NCBI GenBank assembly: GCA_900696535.1 | Contig: CAADGM010000206.1 | Span: 1 to 39,641 of the forward strand | Reading direction: 5' to 3' | Source: an uncultured Planctomycetota bacterium | Lineage (GTDB): Bacteria; Planctomycetota; Phycisphaerae; UBA1845; Fen-1342 | DNA length: 39,641 nt | Shown: one piece after another, positions 1 through 8,616 of the stretch | How positions within the stretch are numbered: position 1 is the first letter of the stretch | Layout: every line of letters begins with the position of its first letter | Translations under genes and position numbers: made by a program | The notes under the pieces: generated by a model | Databases searched by the model: none | What the model was told of the DNA's origin: nothing | What the model saw: the letters and a program-made list of their open reading frames with translations, nothing else

Positions 1-58
1 CGAGCGTGCCGACGAGCGCAGCCGCCACGATTGACGTAAGTAAGATTCTCGTGCGCAT
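1..58 (-). CDS. Start of an exported or membrane protein, cut by the window edge
   Basis: Only 19 codons are visible, reading from an ATG at 58 towards position 1. They encode a short basic start (MRTR) followed by a hydrophobic stretch rich in I, L, V and A, which looks like a signal peptide or first membrane helix. A GGAG ribosome-binding site lies 7 bases before the ATG, which supports the start. The gene lies 270 bp downstream of the ABC permease on the same strand. By position it could be the periplasmic sugar-binding protein of that transporter, but this is only a guess from context; no family can be recognised from 19 residues. Confidence 0.55.
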   Translation of the reverse strand, partial: MRTRILLTSIVAAALVGTL

Positions 59-328
59 CCGCGTGCTCCGGAGTCTTCCCGGGGACTGGCCCATCGTTGG
101 GGGACGGGCCTCTGGCCGGTCTTGTACCGCTCGCTGCGGCTCGAGCAAGCCTGAGCCTGTTCCGTATTGTGCTCCAAAGCGCGGTCGAACGCACTCGGTG
201 TGCCGCCCCCAAGATGCTGCTATGGATCCGCGTGCGCTGGGGCGGGGAGCCCTTCCTGCCGGCGGGCACGGGGGCCCGCCCCACTGCGCCTGAGAAGTCG
301 CAGCACCTGCGAGGCAGCATACCCGTGC
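59..328. other. Intergenic region with a GC hairpin
   Basis: No gene is supported here. It holds a perfect hairpin at 261-280 (GGCGGGC, six-base loop, GCCCGCC). The same stem recurs at 14674-14693 and 22553-22571, so it belongs to a dispersed intergenic family. It lies about 50 bp past the permease stop codon and could limit read-through into the next gene. Confidence 0.5.
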
Positions 329-1378
329 TCAATCGACTCGTCCGCCCATTCGGGCGCTGACCCGGTCCAGCACGACCGCGATCACGATGACCGCGCCCTT
401 GATGATCTCCGTGTAGTTCTGGTCGATCTCCAGGATCACGATGCCGTTGGCGATCAGGGCGATGACCAGCGTGCCCAGCAGGGCGCCGACTGCCGAGCCG
501 CGCCCGCCCGTCAGGCTCGCCCCGCCGACGACGGCCGCCGCGATCACGTCCAGCTCGTAGCCCCGTCCGGTCGACGAGTCGGCGGAGCCAAAGACACCCA
601 GGGCGATGACCGCCGCGATGCCGCCCATGAGCCCAGCCAGCGCGAAGGCCAGGATCTTGATGCGTCCGACGCGAACACCGGCCAGCCGCGCGGCCAGCTC
701 GTTGCCGCCGACCGCGAACATGTCGCGCCCCGGCACGGTCCGCTGGAGGAACACGGCCCCGGCGACGACGACCGCCAGCATGATCAGCAGCGGAATCCAG
801 GTGAAGTCCGCGATCGTCCCGCGGAAGATCTGCCCGAAAGCAGGGGGGTAGTCGGTGACGGGCTGGGCGCGCGTCGTGACAAAGGCGATGCCGCGATAGA
901 TTGACATCGTCCCCAGTGTGATGATGAACGGGTGCACGCGGAGCAGCACGACCATCAGCCCGTTGAGTGCCCCGCAGGCCGTGCCGACCAGCATGCACGC
1001 GATGATGCCCAGCGGCACGACCCAAACCGCCGGCGCGTTGGCCCCTCCCGGGCCGAGCGCGCTGAGGATCATGCCCGCACTGACCGCCGACAGGCAGTAG
1101 ATCGCCCCGATCGAGAGGTCGATGCCACCGCAGACGATCAGGATGGTCGCCCCGACGGCCATGATGGCGATCCACGAGCTGTTCTTGAGCACGGTGTCGA
1201 GGTTGGGCCGCTGGAGGAACTTGTTGACCTCGGCGTGGCCGACGACCTCGCGCGTCACCGGGTCGCGCACGCGGACACGAACGCTGCCGCCCAGCACGGC
1301 CAGCAGCGTGCCCAGCAGCAGGATGACCACGATCAACCCGGTCGCCTGTGCCCGCAACATGTGCAGGAGCGTTGACAT
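329..1378 (-). CDS. RbsC-type sugar ABC transporter permease
   Basis: A 349-residue inner-membrane permease of the ribose/xylose/AraH type (BPD_transp_2 family), which forms the channel for a sugar ABC importer. The family signature is clear: a GGIDLSIGA segment after the second helix, a HPFIITLGTMSIYRG segment, and a VVGGASLTGGRGS loop near the C-terminus, all among hydrophobic helices. The start at 1378 follows GGGAG with good spacing; an upstream in-frame ATG would run back into the GH31 gene. Between helix 1 and the conserved core there is a polar insertion of about 20 residues (around residues 34-53) with VRVRVRDP. The gene sits 68 bp behind the GH31 gene, so the two are probably co-transcribed. 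No ATP-binding subunit is seen in the window. The substrate is unknown. Confidence 0.88.
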   Translation of the reverse strand: MSTLLHMLRAQATGLIVVILLLGTLLAVLGGSVRVRVRDPVTREVVGHAEVNKFLQRPNLDTVLKNSSWIAIMAVGATILIVCGGIDLSIGAIYCLSAVSAGMILSALGPGGANAPAVWVVPLGIIACMLVGTACGALNGLMVVLLRVHPFIITLGTMSIYRGIAFVTTRAQPVTDYPPAFGQIFRGTIADFTWIPLLIMLAVVVAGAVFLQRTVPGRDMFAVGGNELAARLAGVRVGRIKILAFALAGLMGGIAAVIALGVFGSADSSTGRGYELDVIAAAVVGGASLTGGRGSAVGALLGTLVIALIANGIVILEIDQNYTEIIKGAVIVIAVVLDRVSARMGGRVD

Positions 1379-1446
1379 GCCCGCACTCCCGGTCCGCCGC
1401 CTGTCGCTTCCGGTCGACGTCGTTGGCCGATGCCGCGCGATGCCGC

Positions 1447-4400
1447 TCAGGGCTCGAGCCGCACCTCGACATCCTCGACCGGCTCGCCGGTGGGCGTCTC
1501 GACGTGCATTCCCAGCGCCCATGCCCCTCCGAGCTGATCCACGCGGACCAGCAACCGATTGAGCCCGGCGCGCAGGTTGACCGGCACGGCGTCCTCGCGC
1601 GGCTGGTAGCCGCGCCCGATGGAGATCTCGAACACGCGCTCGCCATTGAGCCAGATCGTGCAGCCATCGTCGCTGCCCAGCACGAGCCGGGCGGGCATGT
1701 CGCGCGGTGCCCGCAGGTAGGTCAGTGCATAGGCGGCGTGATTCTGCACGCCGGGACCAAGTTGTTCCTGCAAGTCCACCACGAACTCGGCGGTCGGGTC
1801 ATCGCTCGGCGTCAGCCGGCGCTCACAACGCTGCCAGTGCAGGGGCTTCAGCCCGCCGACCTCGACGGCCGCCGCAACGTCGGGCTGCTCGCTGGCCGCA
1901 AGCTCCGTGTCCAGCCGGGCCACGGCCGCGGGCGGAACCGGACCGAGCAGCCACCAGGCGCCGATCGAGGCGAGCAGCCGGCGGTCGTAGCGGAGCAAGA
2001 TCTCCCCGCCGTCCACGGGCACGCTGACGCGCACCCGCGCCAGGGCGGGGCGGCCGAGCGTGTCGGGTTGCCACTCGACGCGGGTCGTCGTGAGCTGGCC
2101 GGCGACGGTCGGCGTCGTCTCCGGCCGCGGGGGCGAGGTCGTCCAGCCGGCGGGGGGAATCAGGGCCGGCTGCAACAGAGGCGGCGGGGCGGTCGATAGC
2201 AGCGGCTCGTGCGCGACGCGGCGCGTGGCCGCGACTTTGCCGTTGCCCGCGCCGCTCACGTCCAGCCGCGCCACCAGGCCCAGCAGGCGTGAGACGTACT
2301 CGGTGCGCAGCGGGTCGCGCAGCGTGGCCGAGTTGATGGCGCGGACCAGCGGCTCCGCGATTCGCGCGAGCGTCCGCCGCGCGGCCACACCGCCTTCGCC
2401 CGGGCGGAGCGCCGCGTCGATGCGACCGAGCGTCGCGCCCGCCAGCCGGGGGGCGGCGTCGCCCGCGCGAGCGATCAGCGACTCGAGCAGGCGGCGGACC
2501 TGCCGCAAGCCCGTCGCTGCGAGGCGCTCGAACTCGGCCTGGTCGTCCGCGCAGGCGACCTCGATCAGCGTCGGCTCGCCCACGGGGCGCGGCGGGACAC
2601 GTACGACGAGACTCAGCTCGGTAATGTCATACGACCAGCCCGGCGCGCCGTCGTCCGTTGCTTGGTCGAGCGAGGCGCCCGCCAAGCGAACGCCCTGCGG
2701 CGGCGCGACGTTACGGAGTCGCACCTCGTAGCCGCGCTCGGATGGCATGTCGGCGTAGCGCCCCTCAGCGGGACCGATCTCTACGCGAACGCTCCCCTCG
2801 CCGCGCGTCATGCGGACGGGCGTGCGCGCGAATTCGCCCCGCAGGTACCCCTGGCTGAGCCCGTCATCCTCGTAAACGACGGTCTCGCCGCGGTCGCCGG
2901 GAAAGACGTGCAGCACGAGCGGATCGACGGGCCGAAGGCTCTCGGGAAGCCGGGCGGCGCCCTCGGGCGGCTCGTTCAGCGTGGCGGGCACGTGCCGCGC
3001 CGCCGGGATGATGGCGCCGGCCCGGGCAAAGAGCGGGATCTCGTCGGGCGGCACGAGCAGCCAGGTCTCGCCCGGCCCCGTGTAGACGCGCCCCGTGAAC
3101 CAGTTGACCCACGTTCCGGGCGGCGGCCACACCGAGACGGGCGCGCAGTTCGTCTGCGGATCGACCGGCTCGGTGACCGGCGCGGCCAGCAGGTCCGGCC
3201 CGAACAGGTACTGCCCCGGCCGACGATACGCCTCCTCCAGTTCGGGCCACTCCCAGTACAGCGGACGGCAGAGCGGCACGGCGGTGTCGTGGCACGCGCG
3301 GGCCGCGGTGTAGATGTACGGAATGAGCGCGTAACGGAGCAGCCACGCTTCGCGCGCGACCCGAAACGTCTCCGCGTCGAACGCCCAGATGCGCCGCTCA
3401 GCGCGCGGATGCCGGGTCGTATGCGTCCGCAGCACCGGGCTCAGCGCGCCCCACTGAATCCAGCGGGCGTAGAGCTCGGGGGCGGTCGGTCCGGGGAAGT
3501 GCCCGCCGATGTCGTGGCTCCAGTAGCCGTAGCCGACGTTGCCGGCCGTCGCGGTGAAGTAGGGCTGAAAGGCGAGCGAAGCCCACACGCTGTGCGTGTC
3601 GCCCGAGAAGCCGATCGGGTAGCGGTGGTTGCCCAGCCCGCCCCAGCGGCTGAAGACCAGCGGCCGCTCGTGCTTGGCGCCGGCGTCGCGCTCCCAGTCC
3701 TGCCAGTGCAGGTGGTTGAGCCAGAAGAGCGGGTCCAGGCCGGGGATGTTGCTGTCGGTGCCCTGCTGCCAGTCCATCCACCAGAAGTCGACGCCCTGCC
3801 GCTCGAGGGGGTGATGCAGGAGCTTGAAGTACGCCTCGACGTAGCGCGGGTCGGTGCAGTCGAACGGCACGCGGTCCGTTGTCTCCGGGTCGAGCCCCAC
3901 CGCCCGGCAGAACGCCGGAAACGCGGCCTCGTGCCGGCCGACGCCCTCGGCGGGGTGCAGATTGAGCGTGACCTTGAGGCCGTGGCGCTGCGTCCAGTCG
4001 AGGAAGCCCTGCGGGTCAGGGAAGTAGGCCGGGTTCCACGTGTAGCCCGTCCAACCGTCGAGGTGCCAATCCATGTCGATCACGAGCACGTCGAGCGGCC
4101 CGTCGTGCTGGCGGAACTCATAGACCAGGCGCTTCAGCTCATCGGCCGAGTACGGCCAGTAGCGCGACCACCACGCGCCGAATACGTACCGCGGCGGGAG
4201 CGGCACGCGGCCGGCGACCGCCGTGAAGTCGGCCAGGCACTGCGCGTAGTCGCGACCGTAGCTGAAGAAGTACCAGTCCAGGCAACCTCGCGGTTTGCGC
4301 GGCGTGGCCCAGGGCCAGGCGCTGACGGGCGCGGCGCCGGAGGCCGGGCCGGGCAAATCCTCCGTGAACAGCAGCCGCGTTGAGTCGTCGACCAGCGTCC

Positions 4401-4872
4401 AGCCGGCGCGCGAGACGAGCCCGGCCTCGAGCCGCGACGCGCCGGAGATGCTGTCGAGCGTGCGCCAAGTGCCGAGGAGGTTGCCATCGTCGGCGGTGCC
4501 CGGGGTCCAGGCCCCGCCGGCGTGCTCGATGCGGAGGTTGTCCGCCGAGAAGGCGCCGCCCTCGACGCGGTACGTGAGCGTCAGCGTATCAGTTCGGATC
4601 TTCAGCCAGCCCGAATCGGTATCGGTCGAGAACTGCGGCACGGGCAGCCGCCGGTTGATGAAGACCAGCGACGGGCGGTCCTCGAAGCGCCCGTCCGGCG
4701 ACCACTCGAGCCGGATCAGCCGCGGCGTCAGCCCCGTGAACCGCGCGGTGCCGGCCGGGACGATCGCGGCCGGGTCGGCCTGGCCGTGGGGCCTCTCGGC
4801 TGCCAGGCCGCTGGCGGTCACGAGGCCCGCCACGAGGGCGGTGCGGAAGTCGCGGTGCCAGTGTCTGTCCAT
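1447..4872 (-). CDS. Exported GH31-family alpha-glycosidase with C-terminal accessory domains
   Basis: A 1141-residue retaining alpha-glycosidase of family GH31. Residues 1-25 look like a signal peptide. An N-terminal beta domain leads into a TIM barrel with VIDMDWH (about 265-271). The expected nucleophile is the Asp of WWMDWQQG (D367) and the expected acid/base the Asp of GFSGDTHSVW (D425). The usual WxDxNE form is replaced by WMDWQQG, so it belongs to a divergent subgroup. After the barrel come beta domains, a helical Arg/Ala/Leu-rich region, and a C-terminal PA14- or galactose-binding-like domain with SDDGCTIWLNGE. The start at 4872 is chosen because GGAG lies 8 bases upstream and the signal peptide follows. 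It heads a minus-strand cluster with the ABC permease, which suggests glycan breakdown coupled to sugar uptake. Whether it is a glucosidase, xylosidase or another GH31 type cannot be told from sequence. Confidence 0.9.
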   Translation of the reverse strand: MDRHWHRDFRTALVAGLVTASGLAAERPHGQADPAAIVPAGTARFTGLTPRLIRLEWSPDGRFEDRPSLVFINRRLPVPQFSTDTDSGWLKIRTDTLTLTYRVEGGAFSADNLRIEHAGGAWTPGTADDGNLLGTWRTLDSISGASRLEAGLVSRAGWTLVDDSTRLLFTEDLPGPASGAAPVSAWPWATPRKPRGCLDWYFFSYGRDYAQCLADFTAVAGRVPLPPRYVFGAWWSRYWPYSADELKRLVYEFRQHDGPLDVLVIDMDWHLDGWTGYTWNPAYFPDPQGFLDWTQRHGLKVTLNLHPAEGVGRHEAAFPAFCRAVGLDPETTDRVPFDCTDPRYVEAYFKLLHHPLERQGVDFWWMDWQQGTDSNIPGLDPLFWLNHLHWQDWERDAGAKHERPLVFSRWGGLGNHRYPIGFSGDTHSVWASLAFQPYFTATAGNVGYGYWSHDIGGHFPGPTAPELYARWIQWGALSPVLRTHTTRHPRAERRIWAFDAETFRVAREAWLLRYALIPYIYTAARACHDTAVPLCRPLYWEWPELEEAYRRPGQYLFGPDLLAAPVTEPVDPQTNCAPVSVWPPPGTWVNWFTGRVYTGPGETWLLVPPDEIPLFARAGAIIPAARHVPATLNEPPEGAARLPESLRPVDPLVLHVFPGDRGETVVYEDDGLSQGYLRGEFARTPVRMTRGEGSVRVEIGPAEGRYADMPSERGYEVRLRNVAPPQGVRLAGASLDQATDDGAPGWSYDITELSLVVRVPPRPVGEPTLIEVACADDQAEFERLAATGLRQVRRLLESLIARAGDAAPRLAGATLGRIDAALRPGEGGVAARRTLARIAEPLVRAINSATLRDPLRTEYVSRLLGLVARLDVSGAGNGKVAATRRVAHEPLLSTAPPPLLQPALIPPAGWTTSPPRPETTPTVAGQLTTTRVEWQPDTLGRPALARVRVSVPVDGGEILLRYDRRLLASIGAWWLLGPVPPAAVARLDTELAASEQPDVAAAVEVGGLKPLHWQRCERRLTPSDDPTAEFVVDLQEQLGPGVQNHAAYALTYLRAPRDMPARLVLGSDDGCTIWLNGERVFEISIGRGYQPREDAVPVNLRAGLNRLLVRVDQLGGAWALGMHVETPTGEPVEDVEVRLEP

Positions 4873-5070
4873 CGGGGGGACTCCATCGTTGCGGACCCTG
4901 CGTGGCTCATCGGGCGGCTCGGAGCGGACAGCATAGCGGCCGGCGGCCACGCGGGCATCGCCCGGTCGCGGCGACAGTGCGAGGGCGAACACGATGCGGT
5001 CGCTTGAACCGCGATAATCCGGTACGATTAACGGTCGCCCGGGGCGCGCCCCGCATCAGGAGGATCCGCG
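4873..5070. promoter_or_regulatory. Divergent promoter region between GH31 and PLP enzyme genes
   Basis: A 198-bp gap from which both neighbours must be transcribed. A TTGAAC at 5004-5009 and a TACGAT at 5023-5028 resemble sigma-70 elements, but their spacing is poor. A perfect 12-bp palindrome GGGGCGCGCCCC lies at 5041-5052 in the probable leader of the plus-strand gene, just before its AGGAGG. No known operator is recognised. Confidence 0.35.
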
Positions 5071-6297
5071 ATGTCCAACTTCGATCCCCTCGAGTCACTC
5101 GCCGACATGCGGCATGAGTTCGGCGAGCACGGCGGGGTGAACATGTCCATCGAGACCAGCACGACGTTCACCGTCATGCAAGCCGCGACGATGCCGGAGA
5201 TTTTCCAGGGGCGCATCGGCCCGGAGCAGGGCGGCTGCTACCTCTATGGGCGGCACTTCAACCCGACCGTCTATGTCCTCGGCAAGCAGATCGCCGCCCT
5301 CGAGGGCGCCGAGTCCGCCTATTGCACCGCCAGCGGAATGAGCGCCATCAGCGCGACCATCCTCCAGCTCTGCTCTGCCGGCGATCACGTCATCGCGGGC
5401 CACACTCTTTATGGCGGGACGTTCGCCCTGCTCAACGCCTACCTCCCGCCGCGAACCGGTATCGCCACCAGCTTCGTCGACATCACCGACCTGGCCGCGG
5501 TCGAGCGGGCCTTCACGCCGCGGACGAAGGTCCTCTACTGCGAGACAATGTCAAACCCGACGCTGCGCGTGGCCAACGTGCCGGAGCTGGCGCGGCTGGC
5601 GCGGGCCCGCGGCGCGAAGCTGGTCGTGGACAACACGTTCTGTCCGCTGATCGTCTCGCCGCTGCGGCATGGGGCCGACATCGTTGTCCATAGCCTGACC
5701 AAGTTCATGAACGGGGCCTCGGATGTCATCGCCGGGGCGATCTGCGGCACGACGGCGTTCGTCCAGACACTGATGGACCTGCACCAGGGCTCCCTGATGC
5801 TGCTCGGGCCGACAATGGACCCGATCGTCGCGTACGACATCAGTCTGCGCCTGCCGCACCTGGGCCTGCGCATGGCCGAGCACAGCCGGCGGGCGCTGAT
5901 CCTGGCCACGCGGCTCAGCGAGCGGGGCGTGCCGGTGATCTACCCCGGCCTGCCCGCGCACCCGGAGCACGGGCTGCTCAGCCGGCTGAAGAACTCGGAC
6001 TTCGGCTTCGGCGGCATCTTCTGCATCGACGCGGGCACGACCGAGCGGGCATTCGCCCTGATGGAGGAGCTCCAGAACCGCGACCGGTTCGGCTACATGG
6101 CGGTCAGTCTGGGCTACTTCGACACGCTGATGTCGTGCTCGGCCGCGACGACGTCGAGCGAGATGCCGGGGGATGCGCTGGCCCGCGGGGGCGTGCTGCC
6201 GGGCCTGGTGCGCGTGTCGATCGGCTACACCGGCTCGGTGGAGCAGCGCTGGCGGCAACTGGAGGACGCCCTGCGCCACGTGGGGATGATCCGCTGA
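5071..6297 (+). CDS. Cys/Met-metabolism PLP enzyme (trans-sulfuration family)
   Basis: A 408-residue fold-type I PLP enzyme of the cystathionine gamma-synthase/gamma-lyase/methionine gamma-lyase family, expected in the cytoplasm. The start follows a strong AGGAGG. Visible active-site features are Y59 and R61 (YGRHFNPT), Y114 (HTLYGG), D188 (VVDNTF) and the PLP lysine K211 (VVHSLTK). These fall at the same numbers as in Pseudomonas methionine gamma-lyase. However, the Cys that marks that enzyme at 116 is Gly here, and no Lys-Asp pair is seen at 240-241, where the sequence runs into LHQGSLMLLGPTMDP. Family membership is secure, but the exact reaction (gamma-lyase, gamma-synthase or related) is open. 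It stands alone, with no Met or Cys pathway neighbours. Confidence 0.88.
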   Translation: MSNFDPLESLADMRHEFGEHGGVNMSIETSTTFTVMQAATMPEIFQGRIGPEQGGCYLYGRHFNPTVYVLGKQIAALEGAESAYCTASGMSAISATILQLCSAGDHVIAGHTLYGGTFALLNAYLPPRTGIATSFVDITDLAAVERAFTPRTKVLYCETMSNPTLRVANVPELARLARARGAKLVVDNTFCPLIVSPLRHGADIVVHSLTKFMNGASDVIAGAICGTTAFVQTLMDLHQGSLMLLGPTMDPIVAYDISLRLPHLGLRMAEHSRRALILATRLSERGVPVIYPGLPAHPEHGLLSRLKNSDFGFGGIFCIDAGTTERAFALMEELQNRDRFGYMAVSLGYFDTLMSCSAATTSSEMPGDALARGGVLPGLVRVSIGYTGSVEQRWRQLEDALRHVGMIR

Positions 6298-6358
6298 GCG
6301 CGACGGTGAGTGCGTGCCCGTTCTGGCCCGGGCGCAGGCTCGGTCCCACCCGAGCCGC

Positions 6359-6483
6359 ATCCGAGCCGACCGCGCGAGCGGTCGGTCGACGGTCGGCGTT
6401 CGCAGAGTCTGAGCCGACCGCGCGAGCGGTCGGTCGACGGTCGGCGTTCGCAGAGTCTGAGCCGACCGCGCGAGCGGTCGGTC
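6359..6483 (+). repeat. 48-bp tandem array of GNRA-capped hairpin repeats
   Basis: Units begin at 6363, 6411 and 6459 (the last partial) with an exact 48-bp period. Each contains the stem CCGACCGC, loop GCGA and stem GCGGTCGG; in the first copy these are at 6366-6373, 6374-6377 and 6378-6385. The first copy is preceded by ATCCGAG, the later ones by GTCTGAG. The 21-bp remainder of the unit is private to this array. The same core recurs on the other strand at 11.5 and 39.5 kb. Confidence 0.9.
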
Positions 6484-6527
6484 CTCCGTCGGCGCTTGCG
6501 TGCGCTGGAACCTATCCCAGAGCCTGT

Positions 6528-6664
6528 GGAGCACCCGCTCTCAGCGGGTGATTGTGGCTTGGGGCCGAGTTGAAGGCCGTGATTCAGGCCGATCTGCCGT
6601 TCGACTTGACACCCGCTGATAGCGGGTTGCACGCAGTTCGCCACCCGCTGAGAGCGGGTGCTCC
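6528..6664. repeat. Triple CACCCGCT hairpin cluster
   Basis: Three short hairpins share the arms CACCCGCT and AGCGGGTG around a three-base loop: 6532-6550 (loop CTC), 6610-6628 (loop GAT, last pair broken) and 6642-6660 (loop GAG). The outer two, with flanks, form an exact 23-bp inverted pair (6528-6550 and 6642-6664). They lie between a plus-strand gene end and the next gene's promoter and could act as terminators or as mobile REP-like units. Confidence 0.85.
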
Positions 6665-6724
6665 AGTTCGTCTGAAGAGTGACCAGCGTCTGGGCCGCGC
6701 CGCCGGCAGCGCGTCCGGATTGTC

Positions 6725-6730
6725 TATCAT
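6725..6730 (+). promoter_or_regulatory. Probable -10 element of a leaderless start
   Basis: TATCAT (5 of 6 matches to TATAAT) ends 6 bases before the ATG at 6737. With normal spacing, transcription would begin at or next to that ATG, which has no ribosome-binding site. No good -35 is visible. Confidence 0.4.
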
Positions 6731-6736
6731 CCCGGC

Positions 6737-8320
6737 ATGGCGTCGCCGCGCGGAGTCGCGATCGTAATCGGGGCGGGCCCGGCCGGGCTCACCGCCGCCC
6801 ATGAACTGCTGACGCGCACGCGCCTTCGACCGATCGTGGTCGAAGCGGCCCCGTGCGTCGGCGGCCTCTCGCGCACCGTGGTCCACAATGGCAACCGCAT
6901 GGACATCGGGGGGCACCGCTTCTTCTCGAAATCGGACCGCGTGATGCAGTGGTGGCTCGAGCGGCTGCCGCTCGATGCCGCCGCGCCGGAGTCCGCCCGC
7001 ATCGCCTACCATGGCCAAGCGCGTGATGTTTCGCCACGGCCGGACGCGCGGCCGGCTGCCGGCAGCACGGACGTCATGCTCCTGCGCCCGCGTCGCTCGC
7101 GGATCTACTATCGCCGGCGCTTCTTTGACTACCCGCTGTCGCTCGGGCTGGACACGCTGCGCAAGCTCGGTCCGTGGCAGACCGCGAGGATCCTGGCCAG
7201 CTACGCGCGGGCGGTTCTGCGCCCGATCCGCCCGGAGCGCACGCTCGAGGACTTCTTCATCAACCGCTTCGGGCGCGAGCTGTACGCCACGTTCTTCAGG
7301 TCGTACACGGAGAAGGTGTGGGGCGTGCCGTGCGACCGGATCAGCGCCGCCTGGGGCGCGCAGCGCGTCAAGGGGTTGTCGATCCGCAAGGCACTGCTGC
7401 ACGTGCTGCGGCGAGCGGCTGGCCGCGCCGGCGCGTCGGCCGCGAAGAACGGCGAGACATCGCTCATCGAGCAGTTCCTCTACCCTCGCCTCGGCCCCGG
7501 TCAGATGTGGGAGAAGGTCGCCGCGCAGGTCCGCGACCGCGGCGGTGAGATTCATCTCAATCAACGCGTCATCGGCGTGCACCGCGACGGGCCGCGCGTC
7601 ACGGCGGTCGAGGCCGTGGCGCCATCGTCCGGCGAGCGCCGCCGATACGCCGGGGACGTCTTCTTCTCGACCATGCCGATACAGGACTTGTTCCGCGCGC
7701 TCGACCCACCGCCACCGGCCGACGTGCTGGCCGTCAGCGACGGGCTGGTGTACCGCGACTTCATCACGGTCGGGCTGCTCGTCGATCGCTTGCGGCTTTC
7801 GGAGGATGGCACGCCGGGCGCGCTGATCCGCGACAACTGGATCTACATCCAGGAGCCAGACGTTCGACTGGGGCGGCTTCAGGTCTTCAACAACTGGAGC
7901 CCGCACCTCGTGGCTGACCCCGGAAGGGTCTGGCTGGGACTTGAGTACTTCTGCAACGAGGGCGACGAGCTCTGGCGTCTGAGCGACGTGGAGATGATCG
8001 CGCTGGCCGCCGACGAGCTGTGTCGCATCGGCATCCTCGAGCCGAATAGGGTCCGCGACGCCGTCGTCGTCCGCGAGCCGAAGACGTACCCGGCGTACTT
8101 CGGCACGTACGATCGTTTCGATGTGATCCGGGCGTTCGCGGACAGCCTCGAGAACCTGCTGCTGATTGGGCGAAACGGGATGCACCGCTATAACAACCAG
8201 GATCACTCGATGCTGACCGCGATGACGGCGGTGGACAACCTCGTCGCCGGGCGCGCGGACAAGTCCAACATCTGGGACGTGAACACGGAAGTGGACTACC
8301 ACGAAGAGCGCCGGCCGTGA
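6737..8320 (+). CDS. NAD(P)/FAD-dependent amine-oxidase-like oxidoreductase
   Basis: A 527-residue flavoprotein. The N-terminal Rossmann motif [10 protein letters not shown] (G12, G14, G17) with an acidic E36 at the end of strand 2 and VGGLSRT binds FAD. The C-terminal segment [18 protein letters not shown] is the second FAD-contact motif. The layout matches the protoporphyrinogen-oxidase/UDP-galactopyranose-mutase-like group often found with surface-polysaccharide genes, as known from the family. Here no polysaccharide genes are adjacent. A segment of about 40 residues around 90-130 is rich in Pro, Ala and Arg and may be a loop insertion. There is no Shine-Dalgarno sequence; a TATCAT lies directly upstream. 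The substrate is unknown. Confidence 0.82.
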   Translation: MASPRGVAIVIGAGPAGLTAAHELLTRTRLRPIVVEAAPCVGGLSRTVVHNGNRMDIGGHRFFSKSDRVMQWWLERLPLDAAAPESARIAYHGQARDVSPRPDARPAAGSTDVMLLRPRRSRIYYRRRFFDYPLSLGLDTLRKLGPWQTARILASYARAVLRPIRPERTLEDFFINRFGRELYATFFRSYTEKVWGVPCDRISAAWGAQRVKGLSIRKALLHVLRRAAGRAGASAAKNGETSLIEQFLYPRLGPGQMWEKVAAQVRDRGGEIHLNQRVIGVHRDGPRVTAVEAVAPSSGERRRYAGDVFFSTMPIQDLFRALDPPPPADVLAVSDGLVYRDFITVGLLVDRLRLSEDGTPGALIRDNWIYIQEPDVRLGRLQVFNNWSPHLVADPGRVWLGLEYFCNEGDELWRLSDVEMIALAADELCRIGILEPNRVRDAVVVREPKTYPAYFGTYDRFDVIRAFADSLENLLLIGRNGMHRYNNQDHSMLTAMTAVDNLVAGRADKSNIWDVNTEVDYHEERRP

Positions 8321-8616
8321 GCGCGCGAACGGGCCCACGGCTCGCCTCGTTTCGACGGCGGCATTTCGGGAAGGTGGGCACATCGGCAGCCCAGGTGTTA
8401 GGGGATTTGGGTATGCAGCGGGCCGGAATTGGCTTGGTTCTCGACTTGCCGCTCGGCTAGATTGAACCGCGGTGCCGGGCCGAATCGAGTTGCTGCCCCC
8501 GTTCTGATTCTGCGACCTGGGCCGGATGCTCCGTTGCCAGTCAGAATCGGCGGCGCGCCGCCGCCGGCCCGTTCCGGCTTCACGTTCTGAAGGACTGCAC
8601 GCAAGAGGTTCCCGCC
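8321..8616. other. Intergenic region without a recognised gene
   Basis: 296 bp with no supported coding sequence. A short palindrome of GGCGGCGCGCCGCC type lies near 8550-8563. The end carries an AGAGG ribosome-binding site for the next gene. No clear promoter hexamers were found. Confidence 0.4.

Larger units (their letters stand above)
6298..6736. other. Repeat-rich intergenic region
   Basis: No gene. The region holds a 48-bp tandem array of a structured repeat, then three copies of a different hairpin, then a probable -10 element directly in front of the next gene. Each is listed separately. Confidence 0.8.

Noticed and set aside
2662..4383. Long plus-strand open frame (573 codons) opposite the GH31 gene
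   Set aside because: It has low-complexity Arg/Val/Pro-rich content and no domain. It is the usual antisense frame of a GC-rich gene with clear GH31 motifs.
5071..6297. Calling the PLP enzyme methionine gamma-lyase
   Set aside because: The marker Cys at 116 and the Lys-Asp pair at 240-241 are missing, so only the family is stated.
6584..8383. Minus-strand open frame of 599 codons opposite the FAD oxidoreductase
   Set aside because: Composition is Arg/Val/Ala-rich without motifs, and it covers the repeats. The plus-strand gene has exact FAD-binding motifs.
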